A stretch of DNA of 64,000 nucleotides from Oceanicoccus sp. KOV_DT_Chl. Lineage in GTDB: Bacteria > Pseudomonadota > Gammaproteobacteria > Pseudomonadales > Dasaniaceae. A program made the translations under genes and the position numbers. Position 1 is the first letter of the stretch. Every line of letters begins with the position of its first letter. Where the stretch lies: NCBI RefSeq assembly GCF_900120175.1, contig NZ_FQLF01000002.1, positions 310,001 through 374,000 on the forward strand. Direction: 5' to 3'. Positions 28,476 to 37,008 of the stretch are shown one piece after another. The notes beneath the pieces were generated by a model that saw only the letters and a list, made by a program, of their open reading frames with translations, was not told the origin of the DNA and did not search any database.

Positions 28476-28763
28476 TCAGGTCTTGCCTTTTGCCATCGTA
28501 ATTATTCTACTAACCCTCGAATAATGCAGACCAAAATATTTTCCTATTTCTTTCATGCTAAAACCACCACTCGCATACGCTTGTACCATCGCATCATTAC
28601 GATTCTGGGCGTGTTCTTGATATTCAGTTAATGTTTTAGGTATTGGTCGTCGCTGCTTTAACGGTATCTCTGATAGTTCTTGCGTATCATCAATATGATT
28701 GAGTATCCGACCCACAAATTCATCACTGCCCAAATACACTTGGTTTTTTAAAAAAGGGGTCAA
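28476..28763 (-). pseudogene. C-terminal fragment of a RAYT gene (family C)
   Basis: A 95-residue frame. The C-terminal half (RRPIPKTLTEYQEHAQNRND, GGFSMKEIGKYFGLHYSRVS, RIITMAKGKT) is the helix-turn-helix tail of long RAYT proteins. The preceding residues (YLGSDEFV) also fit that family. The catalytic domain is absent: the frame begins at the junction with the inserted family A element. It is not a functional transposase. Confidence 0.7.
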
Positions 28764-29788
28764 GTCTGTTTTATAATAGCCAAACCCTTTTCCACCGCCG
28801 ACAACTCCCTTTTCAACTCACCCCGCGCCACCCTTCTCTTAATGTCCGCCACTGCCGGTGACACGCTACCAGAATGGGACAATCCGAAATACACCGCGAT
28901 AACATTTAATGGCATAGCCCCATAGTGCTGACAACAATAGATGGCCAGCTTACGCGGAAGATTCGCCGCTTGCCTTCCTGATTGTCGAGTAACAAGGCTG
29001 GTTCCCTTGACCTTACAGACCTTGGCCACAACCGAAATAATACGATCTGCATCGGACGCTCTATAAGCATTTGCAGTTTATCCGTATCCAATTGCTGTTG
29101 TTGCATGAGCTGAGCCAGTGACTCTTTGAATTCACTCCCACCTAACAGGCTCGCCAAATTGCCTTTATTGTAAAACTGCAACAACCCTTCATCGTTACCT
29201 GCTTCGATATAGGCCTGATACCCTTTATAACGCTGTCGCTGTCCCAGCATTTGATAGGTTTTTTCCCGTATTAACCACCTAGGTAAGGGTGCTCGATTAA
29301 TATAAGCCAAATAGCTCGACCAAGGGTAGGTGGATAGCACATCAGAAACGGCGCCTTTGACTTCGGCCGGATTGCGATGAATGTAGCGACTGAGCTGCAA
29401 AAGGTAATTATCTTCATCCACAATAATAGCTTTGTAACGCCCTCGAAACAGGGCGCCATCGGTGTGTTTGAGACGGTTATAGCGCTGGGTGTATACGCCG
29501 TTGATATGGCGCATGATGCGATCTAAATTGGCGCGCGGTGTTTCAATGAGCAAATGATAGTGATTACCCATCAAACAATAAGCATGTATCTGCGCATCGA
29601 AACGTTGATGCGCTTCCGCCAATGTCTGCAAAAAAGCCTGGTAATAAGCTTCACTGTGAAAGATTGCTTGGCGTCCCCGACCACGATTCATTACATGGTA
29701 AAAGGCGTGCTCATATTGAAGGCGCTGAGGTCTTGGCATTAACGGAGTATAACAAGGGTTTGATCACTATAAAACAGACTTGACCCCT
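28755..29788. mobile_element. RAYT family A element, copy 2
   Basis: Same inverted ends as copy 1 (28755-28774 and 29769-29788). One base shorter because of the deletion in the transposase gene. It is inserted inside the family C element. Confidence 0.85.
28760..29739 (-). pseudogene. RAYT family A transposase, copy 2, one-base frameshift
   Basis: Nearly identical to the gene at 26521-27501. CATCGGGACG in copy 1 is CATCGGACG here (about 29051-29057), a lost G. This separates the catalytic N-terminal part (from 29739, closing in the wrong frame at 28906) from the C-terminal helix-turn-helix (28760-29029). The HUH and Tyr motifs remain on the N-terminal piece. It is inactive if the deletion is real. 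Confidence 0.85.
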
Positions 29789-30008
29789 ATTCCCTTCCCA
29801 GACTTGACCCCTATTCCCTTCCTCATTTGTCACCGACCCCATTTATCTTCGACCCGTTTATCAATGACTCCCCCCTTTTCGACCTATGCGACCTCCATGT
29901 GAATTTCGCAGCTAAGCTTAAGTGTTTGAACAATGTAAGACCTGACCCCGTTGGCTTGTGTTGGTTTGTTCGTTATTGATTCTGTTCACCCTTTAATTAC
30001 AACCTTAC

Positions 30009-30263
30009 TCAATCGCGAACTACATATTTTTTGTTAAAAAATAAATACAGAAGCAGGAAAAACCCCAATATAAATGGAAGATAAATACTTATTTCGATAG
30101 TCAAAACAGTACTTATTACAACAAGAGATCCAACTTTAATAAGTTGAACTGGATCATCCCCAAGGCTAATATTGCAGGTACCACAATTAAATTTGGATTT
30201 TAAGCGCTTAGCACCAGTTATCTTGGCACCACAGCTAGGACACTCTGGTCTATGTAGTTTCAT
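30009..30263 (-). CDS. Small zinc-ribbon membrane protein
   Basis: The start is placed at the ATG ending at 30263 (AGAGG upstream), giving 84 residues. A four-cysteine ribbon comes first (CPSCGAKITGAKRLKSKF, then CGTC), followed by two hydrophobic helices (GSLVVISTVLTIEISIYLPF and ILGFFLLLYLFF). It lies directly after the end of the transglutaminase-like gene (stop at 30272), so it is probably in the same transcript and may work with that protein. The family is not recognised. Confidence 0.65.
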   Translation of the reverse strand: MKLHRPECPSCGAKITGAKRLKSKFNCGTCNISLGDDPVQLIKVGSLVVISTVLTIEISIYLPFILGFFLLLYLFFNKKYVVRD

Positions 30264-30271
30264 AGCAACCT

Positions 30272-30589
30272 CTAACATCTATTTGCAATTATATCTTTCG
30301 TTGCATAGTAAGATAATACCGTAAGCAAAACTAAAGAAGCGATCAAAATAAAACCACCGACACCTAACGTAAAAAGTATCGCCGGCCATAAAGTCGTTAG
30401 GAGAAGCGTAGGAAGCATTGCTACTAAAACATTTCCCCCAGAACAACTAGAAAAGGCTTGAAATGTGCTCATCGCCAAAGCAACTCCAGAAATTATTTTT
30501 CCGAATATAGCAGGAACTCCAGAAATCAATTCGTCTAATACCGACAAGCTCAAGTCTAAAATTGTTGAAAGCAGACCTAAAGCATTCAT
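30272..30589 (-). CDS. Detached C-terminal part of the transglutaminase-like protein
   Basis: On its own this is a 105-residue hydrophobic protein (MNALGLLSTILDLSLSVLDE, with strong helices LVAMLPTLLLTTLWPAILFT and VGGFILIASLVLLTVLSYYA). The sequence between it and the upstream gene can be read without a stop after two one-base repairs in G runs near 30640-30660. It then gives ETGAGGYKISGGADGG, continuing SSLPGPVMNALG into this frame. That ETGAG-YKISGG motif is how I remember this protein family continuing, so I read this as the natural membrane-spanning C-terminus of the 30624-33299 gene. An independent small gene remains possible. Confidence 0.6.
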   Translation of the reverse strand: MNALGLLSTILDLSLSVLDELISGVPAIFGKIISGVALAMSTFQAFSSCSGGNVLVAMLPTLLLTTLWPAILFTLGVGGFILIASLVLLTVLSYYATKDIIANRC

Positions 30590-30623
30590 AACTGGCCCTG
30601 GTAATGAGCTTGCCTCCCCACCA

Positions 30624-33299
30624 TCAGCCCCCCACTAATCTTATACCCCCAGCCCCAGTCTCCGGATCCACAATCGTATACCCAGCCCCAGTCCAACCCG
30701 CATAACTAATCGGATTCTGATGCACCGTAGCCACCATTCCATTCTCCACCTGCGCGCGAATTTCATCAACCGTCCCTTGATCAACCGTTAAATCACTTAG
30801 GTACTGTAGGTTATCCTGCGTAAAGGTATAAATCCTTTGGCCTTGTTGACTGGCAATCGCCAACGCCTTCACTGCACTAATCCCTTCAACCGGTTCTTCA
30901 TCCGTAGAAAACAATTGCTCCGGCACCAAATGCTCATACGCCGAATAGGTACTGCCCATCTGCTGATTAAAGTCCCGCCAGTTACCCCAACAATTACTTT
31001 TACATTCAGTGCTGAATTTCATGGAATCCATATCCATCAGTAATCCAGTCATTTCTACATTGGTAACCGTACCCAACAAACCGTTTGTTTTGGCATTGGT
31101 TTGAAAGGTACCGTAACTGGGTTCGCGGTAGTAAACAATATCCGAGCTTTGTGCGGCAAGTCGCGATTGCACGTCGGTAATGGCCATATAGCTCATCACA
31201 CCGGATTGCATTAAATCCCCCACCACTTCGTGTTTGGTGAGGCCGGTAAATTCTTCTGCTTCCAGTTTGGCTTTGGTGGCTTCAAGGCGGGTTTGCAATG
31301 CTTGTAACTGCGCAGGTGATATACCGTGGTAATCCAAGCCAATGGCTTGATACTCGCCGGTGATGATGGGATTAATGGTCGTACTCCAACCACGGCCTGG
31401 CACAAAATAGCCTTTTTCTGTTTGCAGTACCTGCCCAAAACTCATGGCAGCGCTGCTGGCGACGACTTGGCCACTGGCAGTTAACTCACCGACTACATTC
31501 ATTAAACCTGCGGGGATGATATTGGGTAAATCCTCTGCACTTTGTGGGTTGTCGGGTAAGTAATCCAATAAGGCTTGTTCATCTGCGGCTGTGGCGGGGT
31601 TGAATGAGATTGCCAAGGATTGGCCAGCCAGCTCAACGGTAGTCGCAGTATGGCTTAGTAACTCACCACCAAATTGGTCCTGTAGTTTGAAGGTGAACTT
31701 ATAGCGCAAGTGGTCAGGAATTTCGGTGAGCGCCTGACTGACAACGATTTGGTTGTAGGGCAACTGCGTGGGCAATGATACGCTGGTGGTTTCTATAATC
31801 GTTTTACTGCCGATGACGTCGCCTACTGTCGCCTCGGGTTGTTGATTCGTTAAATAATCTTCCAGCGCTTGCCGGTAATCCTCCAGTTCTGTTTCGATAA
31901 AGGCCTGATTCACATTTTGCACCCAGCCTTCGGTTTCATTAACGGTAGCCGTGCTTTGCAAGGTATTGGCAAACGCTTCAGCATCAAAACTAACTTCGCT
32001 TTGTAAATCCATGCCCTCGGTGTATTGGTACTGTTTAAAGCTAGGGTCCACCTCTACCCACTGGCTACCATCCCACAGCTGCACCCAGACGTGCTCCATG
32101 GTCATGAATTTATTTGTTCCATTAACTGATAATAGTGCGCTGGGAATCCCCCCTTGGCCAAGTAGGTTTTGTGCCGCCTCGTACACACGAACACCGCCTA
32201 CCCAGTTCATCACTTCATCTAAAGTGATCCATACATTACCGTACTGGTAGCGCGCGGGAATATTCGCTGCACGCAGCAAGGCAACTAATAAACTGGCTTG
32301 GTCAAAGGCATTACCACGACGGGTTTGCAAAGTGTAATCGGCACCCTGCAATGAACCATAACTGGGAATAAATTCGATGTTGTTATGGACCCAGTTATAA
32401 ATAGCGACTTCATCATTGCTTAAATCATTAGCCAATTGTTGAATGGCAGGGCTAATGGGCGCATCTAAGGTGGCAGTGGTATCTGCGGCAACGGGGTCAC
32501 CGGTAACAGGTGCCACACCCAGCATGCTTTCTAATGCCGCTGCGCTGTTAACCGGTGCGCCACTGACGGCATCCAACGGACCAAAAGGCATGGTTTGGTC
32601 GTAGGGATGTTGGATTGGATTATATAAACGTGCAAGCAATGCAGTAGCGAGTCGCACTTCCTGCTGTAACGCTGGACCTTGCACACGATCAATCCGTTGC
32701 AGCTGATCTTGCAAGGTTGCCATTTCACGCTGGTAGCGTTGCTGCTTTTGATCCAGTACTGTTATGGCTCGCTGTGGTAATTGCTGCTGCGTGTAATATC
32801 GTCGCTGATCAGCAAAGTAATCGCTGGCACCCTCATCGAGATCACTGAAAATTTCACGCTGCTGGCTAATCGCCTTTTTCAGGATAGCCAAGCCCAAATG
32901 TTCATTCGTATTTTCACCTGTTTGCTTCAACGCAATGGCAGTTTTCTGCAAGAGCTGCTGCGTTTCTGCAAGCGCACTATCCATTTCAGAAAAAACAGGA
33001 TAGTCAGGTTTATAACGTAAGTACTCATCAATAGATTTAACCGTGGCATTGACTGCCGGCGAGTAAAACACCACAGCAAAACAACACAGTACAACAATAG
33101 CTGTGGCGCGCATGAATCGGTGCCCTTCACGAAACTGAGTTAACAACGGCTTATTATGATTCAGTGCGTAATCACTATTACTATATACGACGTCCATTTC
33201 GTAATCCTTTTTTTGCGCTATTGTTTGACCCATTGAAACCAAACGCAATGCCATTAATCGAAGACTAAGCGCCGTGAGACTTTTTATTAACGCGCTCAT
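30624..33299 (-). CDS. Transglutaminase-like secreted or membrane protein
   Basis: The start is placed at the ATG ending at 33299: it overlaps the upstream stop as ATGA and has GGAGG eight bases before it. A signal-anchor helix (FMRATAIVVLCCFAVVFYSP) lies after a 60-residue cytoplasmic-type leader. A coiled-coil region follows, then a transglutaminase-core-like domain (DEVAIYNWVHNNIEFIPSYG, RGNAFDQASLLVALLRAANI, MEHVWVQLWDG, WVEVDPS). His and Asp of the triad are present, but the Cys position appears to be Ala (GNAFDQ), so it may bind rather than catalyse. The frame ends at GAGGIRLVGG; the true C-terminus is probably 30272-30589. It is coupled to the Ig-repeat protein. Confidence 0.75.
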   Translation of the reverse strand: MSALIKSLTALSLRLMALRLVSMGQTIAQKKDYEMDVVYSNSDYALNHNKPLLTQFREGHRFMRATAIVVLCCFAVVFYSPAVNATVKSIDEYLRYKPDYPVFSEMDSALAETQQLLQKTAIALKQTGENTNEHLGLAILKKAISQQREIFSDLDEGASDYFADQRRYYTQQQLPQRAITVLDQKQQRYQREMATLQDQLQRIDRVQGPALQQEVRLATALLARLYNPIQHPYDQTMPFGPLDAVSGAPVNSAAALESMLGVAPVTGDPVAADTTATLDAPISPAIQQLANDLSNDEVAIYNWVHNNIEFIPSYGSLQGADYTLQTRRGNAFDQASLLVALLRAANIPARYQYGNVWITLDEVMNWVGGVRVYEAAQNLLGQGGIPSALLSVNGTNKFMTMEHVWVQLWDGSQWVEVDPSFKQYQYTEGMDLQSEVSFDAEAFANTLQSTATVNETEGWVQNVNQAFIETELEDYRQALEDYLTNQQPEATVGDVIGSKTIIETTSVSLPTQLPYNQIVVSQALTEIPDHLRYKFTFKLQDQFGGELLSHTATTVELAGQSLAISFNPATAADEQALLDYLPDNPQSAEDLPNIIPAGLMNVVGELTASGQVVASSAAMSFGQVLQTEKGYFVPGRGWSTTINPIITGEYQAIGLDYHGISPAQLQALQTRLEATKAKLEAEEFTGLTKHEVVGDLMQSGVMSYMAITDVQSRLAAQSSDIVYYREPSYGTFQTNAKTNGLLGTVTNVEMTGLLMDMDSMKFSTECKSNCWGNWRDFNQQMGSTYSAYEHLVPEQLFSTDEEPVEGISAVKALAIASQQGQRIYTFTQDNLQYLSDLTVDQGTVDEIRAQVENGMVATVHQNPISYAGWTGAGYTIVDPETGAGGIRLVGG

Positions 33300-36200
33300 T
33301 GGCATAACCTCCGGTTCCATGGTCCGGGTGCAGTCACTACCAACTGATAAAATTGTTGATCACTATTACCATCACTATCACTGACCTCAATTTCTACCGA
33401 GTGCACACCGATATTTTCTACTGTCGGTGACCAACTCACTAAACCGACATCATCGATCGTCATACTGTCTGGCGCGGTGACGAGCTGATAATTGATAGTG
33501 TCGCCCTGAGGATCAGTCACTGTTAGCTGATAGCTATAACCCTCTTCCGTTTTAGTCGACGTTATCGCATCACTGGTAATGACTGGCGAAAACTCATCTT
33601 CAATCACAAATATTGCAAACTCATATACCGTACTTGAGCCCTGTGCATCACTAATGCGAAGACTAATTAAATGTCTCCCCAATTCAACGGCGGCCGGTTG
33701 CCACTCAATCAAACCGCTATCAGCTAATGTCATTGTGCCCGGCGCGCCTAGCAATTGATAATTCAGGCTGCCCCCCTCAGGATCAAAGGCTTGTATTTGG
33801 TAGCTATACAACTGATCGACAAGAGCGGTTAAGGGCGCATCTGAAATAATAAGCGGCGCTTGATCTACCGTCACCAACACACTGAAATTTTGAATCGTAC
33901 TTAGCTTGCCATCAGTCGCTTCCACGGAAATTGCTTGCACACCTAATTGCTCAGAAGCGGGCACCCAAGTCAGAGCGTTACCGTCTAGCGACACGCCTTC
34001 AGTATTACTGACCAAGCTATAGCAGACAGGGTCATTTTCTAAATCCACTGCGTTGATTAGATACTGATAGACAGACCCAATAATAGCTACATTACTCGGC
34101 TTGGAAGTAAAAACAGGGCCCGTCTCTGCATAAACCGATAGCGAGTAACTCTGCTGCGCATAGCCCCCACGACCATCGAGCACACTAACGACAATCGTCT
34201 TATCGCCCACCTCATCTAAAGAAGACTGCCAACTAATAAGACCGGTTGAACCGATACTCATCGCTGTTGGCGCAGAATCTAATGTATAAGTTAACAGATC
34301 GCCATCTTCGTCTGTCGCTATCAATTGATAGGTATAAAACTGCCCAGCGGATAACTGCCTGCTGGGAGAGCTACTTATTGAGGGCGCTGTGTTTACTGCA
34401 ATTTCAGCAGCCACCGTAATAGTAAAGTTTTGAGCAACTGCGTTAACACCATCGTCGATATTGAGCACAACATTATGATTACCCACTTGTGACAGCGACG
34501 GCACCCATGTAATTAGACCCTCTGAACTAAGTTCCATACCATCTGGCATGATATCTAAAGAATAATTTAACCTATCATCTCTATAATTATGCGCCGTAAC
34601 TTGGTAGTAATAACCCTGACCAAAATAGGCATTTATCGCGGGCGAGCTGGTGACTTGCAAACTGTTACTAGCGTAAACAGTAAGCTCAAAACCCTGGGAA
34701 AACTCAATTCCTTGATTATCTTTAACGGAAAGTAATACAGCATGAACACCGACATCCTCTGCCGTTGGCACCCAAGTGATATGCCCAGTATCCGTAATAT
34801 TCATACCGACTGGTGCTGCAGATAATTCATACCCAATAACTTTGCCAACTGCTACCACCCGGTAGTGATAGAGTTCTGAATCATAGGTGACCGCAGACGG
34901 ACTAGACGTAATTGATAAGGACGGCACTACCTCTATAAAGAAACTCACGGTAGAACTTTCTTCAGAATTAGAAACCTGGACCACAACTTCATGATAACCA
35001 ACACTCAGTTCACCGGGTGCCCAGCTAACGACTCCGACCTCATTAATTATCATACCGTCTGGTGCAGTAGATAGTGAGTACAGCAACGTGTCACCCAGTG
35101 GATTCGTGGCGTCAACACTAATCTCAAAATTTTGATTTACTGCAAGCGCAACAGAATCGATAGCCGACACTAACGGAGAGTTATCGTTATTACTTTGCAG
35201 ATATATATTTACCCCCCAGTTATGAATAGTGACAGCGCCATTGGAGTCAATCATTTCAATCACTAAAGTGCTATAACCCTCTCTTAATTGAACCCATTCA
35301 TAGGTTTCAATAGTCGGCGTCCAAGTAATTCGATAGTTCTCATCGATTTGAAAAGCACCTGGCTCCGTGGAATCACCCTCAGTCAAGATAGTAATTTCAT
35401 CACCATCCGGATCAACCACCTCAAGCTGGTAGACATATTCCTCACCGACAAATGCATCAATAGGCGGCACTGAAACAACCACGGGCTTTTGATTATCAGG
35501 GAGATCTAATACCGTTACCGCTGCTGTTTTTACTACATCCTGACCAGAACCATCGGCTACACTCAGAGTAAATATATGCTGGCCAACATCTGTATCCATC
35601 GTCTGCCAGCGCACTTCTCCTTCCGCATTTACCGTAGCGCCATTAGGCGCACCTATTAACTCGTAAACGTAATTACCATCACCACCAAAAACTTCCGCAT
35701 GATAAATATAAACAGAACCATCATAAATTTTTTCAGGGAAATCATTAGATACTTCCAAATGATCATTATCACCGGCCACCCAAAAATCCTGCGTGGTAAT
35801 AACCCCTAAAGCAGAGCGCGCAAGTAGTTTAAAGTAGTACAGATCGAGAGCTTGGTTACTCGTATCGCATTCAAGTGCCACGCTATTATTGTAATCAATT
35901 TGAATGCGCACATTACCAGTAATTGGGCGCCCAACATCAACCGAATAACTTGATGTACCTGAAAGCCCAGCAACATCAACTTGTCCAATAACTTGATAGG
36001 CGTTATTAACCTCTTCATAAACTCTAACGGCAAAAGCACCTGTCGCTACCAACCCTCTATTACTGAGATCAAATTTCACCACACGTGAATTTTCAACATA
36101 GGCATCCACTATTGCTAAATCAGCCAACCATAAACTGGCCTGTGGCAGCTCATTGGTAACGCCATATTCACCCCAATCATTATAGACACAAGCTTCCCAC

Positions 36201-36991
36201 GAATTATTTTGCTGACCAGTGATAACCCCAAAGTTATTCTCGCTCTCGCAAACATTATGTGACCGCCGAGCAGCCCACGTATCATTGTGAAATGCTAACG
36301 CCCTTTCCTCATCGTTAGCCCTAGGCCTTGAATAAAAATTACTACCTTTAGAAAACCCCAAATCCCCACCCTGCGCATCAGGCACAACCAAGCGTGTCAA
36401 CACTCCACTCCAGCTCGGTGCAGCGGTGGTGTATTCGAAGGTATTATCAAAGCCCCATTTTTCTCCTGCGGCAATCCTTGCCAAAGTTCCTAATGAAATT
36501 TGATTATCTATATCAGACGTATCACTTACAGTCGGCGATATCACTTCATACAGCGTAGGGAAACGTACTGAATCATAAAAACTTTCTATATAGAGGGAAA
36601 ATGCACCATACGCACCGATAACAAAATCATCATAATTAATACAAGACTGAAGTCGAGTATCTTCTTCCAACGTATTTTCGGTGCTTATAGGCCGCCAAAA
36701 AATCTCACCTCCTAATAAGGAGACCCCCTCTGGCCCCGCAACTATTTCATATGTAACTTCATCATCAGGGTATGTTGTTTCAGGAAAATATTGATAACCC
36801 GAAATGGTAGAAGCGCGTGTAGCCGGTATCGATGTTATAACCAACTCAACTGTAGGTGGTTCGATAACGCTAACTACAAAACTTTGACTAACTGTATTTT
36901 CAACATCCTCAATATAAATAACAGTGTTGTAATCACCAATCTCCGCCGATGACGTATCCCAGACGACTGAACCAAACTGGCTGACTGTCAT
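33296..36991 (-). CDS. Giant Ig/cadherin-repeat protein, C-terminal part
   Basis: 1,231 residues made of about ten repeats of roughly 90 residues of the He_PIG/cadherin-like type. The core pattern is YxYxxxAxDxDGDxLxY, then APxGMxIxxxGxIxWxP, then GxHxVxVxVxDG. A non-repeat block of about 250 residues near the start includes a CARDB-like segment (SLWLADLAIVDAYVENSRVV). It lacks its own signal peptide and ribosome site. One extra T in the run at 37011-37015 joins it to the upstream frame as DELVYFLNSAADEMTV, so 33296-39453 is one gene of about 2,050 residues. It is likely a surface or periplasmic binding or adhesion protein, coupled by ATGA to the transglutaminase-like gene. Confidence 0.8.
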   Translation of the reverse strand: MTVSQFGSVVWDTSSAEIGDYNTVIYIEDVENTVSQSFVVSVIEPPTVELVITSIPATRASTISGYQYFPETTYPDDEVTYEIVAGPEGVSLLGGEIFWRPISTENTLEEDTRLQSCINYDDFVIGAYGAFSLYIESFYDSVRFPTLYEVISPTVSDTSDIDNQISLGTLARIAAGEKWGFDNTFEYTTAAPSWSGVLTRLVVPDAQGGDLGFSKGSNFYSRPRANDEERALAFHNDTWAARRSHNVCESENNFGVITGQQNNSWEACVYNDWGEYGVTNELPQASLWLADLAIVDAYVENSRVVKFDLSNRGLVATGAFAVRVYEEVNNAYQVIGQVDVAGLSGTSSYSVDVGRPITGNVRIQIDYNNSVALECDTSNQALDLYYFKLLARSALGVITTQDFWVAGDNDHLEVSNDFPEKIYDGSVYIYHAEVFGGDGNYVYELIGAPNGATVNAEGEVRWQTMDTDVGQHIFTLSVADGSGQDVVKTAAVTVLDLPDNQKPVVVSVPPIDAFVGEEYVYQLEVVDPDGDEITILTEGDSTEPGAFQIDENYRITWTPTIETYEWVQLREGYSTLVIEMIDSNGAVTIHNWGVNIYLQSNNDNSPLVSAIDSVALAVNQNFEISVDATNPLGDTLLYSLSTAPDGMIINEVGVVSWAPGELSVGYHEVVVQVSNSEESSTVSFFIEVVPSLSITSSPSAVTYDSELYHYRVVAVGKVIGYELSAAPVGMNITDTGHITWVPTAEDVGVHAVLLSVKDNQGIEFSQGFELTVYASNSLQVTSSPAINAYFGQGYYYQVTAHNYRDDRLNYSLDIMPDGMELSSEGLITWVPSLSQVGNHNVVLNIDDGVNAVAQNFTITVAAEIAVNTAPSISSSPSRQLSAGQFYTYQLIATDEDGDLLTYTLDSAPTAMSIGSTGLISWQSSLDEVGDKTIVVSVLDGRGGYAQQSYSLSVYAETGPVFTSKPSNVAIIGSVYQYLINAVDLENDPVCYSLVSNTEGVSLDGNALTWVPASEQLGVQAISVEATDGKLSTIQNFSVLVTVDQAPLIISDAPLTALVDQLYSYQIQAFDPEGGSLNYQLLGAPGTMTLADSGLIEWQPAAVELGRHLISLRISDAQGSSTVYEFAIFVIEDEFSPVITSDAITSTKTEEGYSYQLTVTDPQGDTINYQLVTAPDSMTIDDVGLVSWSPTVENIGVHSVEIEVSDSDGNSDQQFYQLVVTAPGPWNRRLCQ

Positions 36992-37008
36992 TTCATCCGC
37001 AGCCGAGT

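Larger units (their letters stand above)
28472..29949. mobile_element. RAYT family C element, interrupted by RAYT family A copy 2
   Basis: The ends are inverted copies of GGGGTCAGGTCTT (28472-28484 and, inverted, 29937-29949). The left part holds the C-terminus of a RAYT gene (28476-28763). The right part keeps a RAYT-like leader with GGAGGTCGCAT on the minus strand (about 29885-29900). The middle has been replaced by the family A element 28755-29788 plus a short tandem copy of GACTTGACCCCTATTCCCTT. Confidence 0.7.

Noticed and set aside
30272-33299. Polymorphic toxin with immunity genes
   Set aside because: The C-terminus is a membrane segment rather than a toxin-like domain, there is no alternative toxin cassette, and the small downstream proteins have no immunity-family resemblance.
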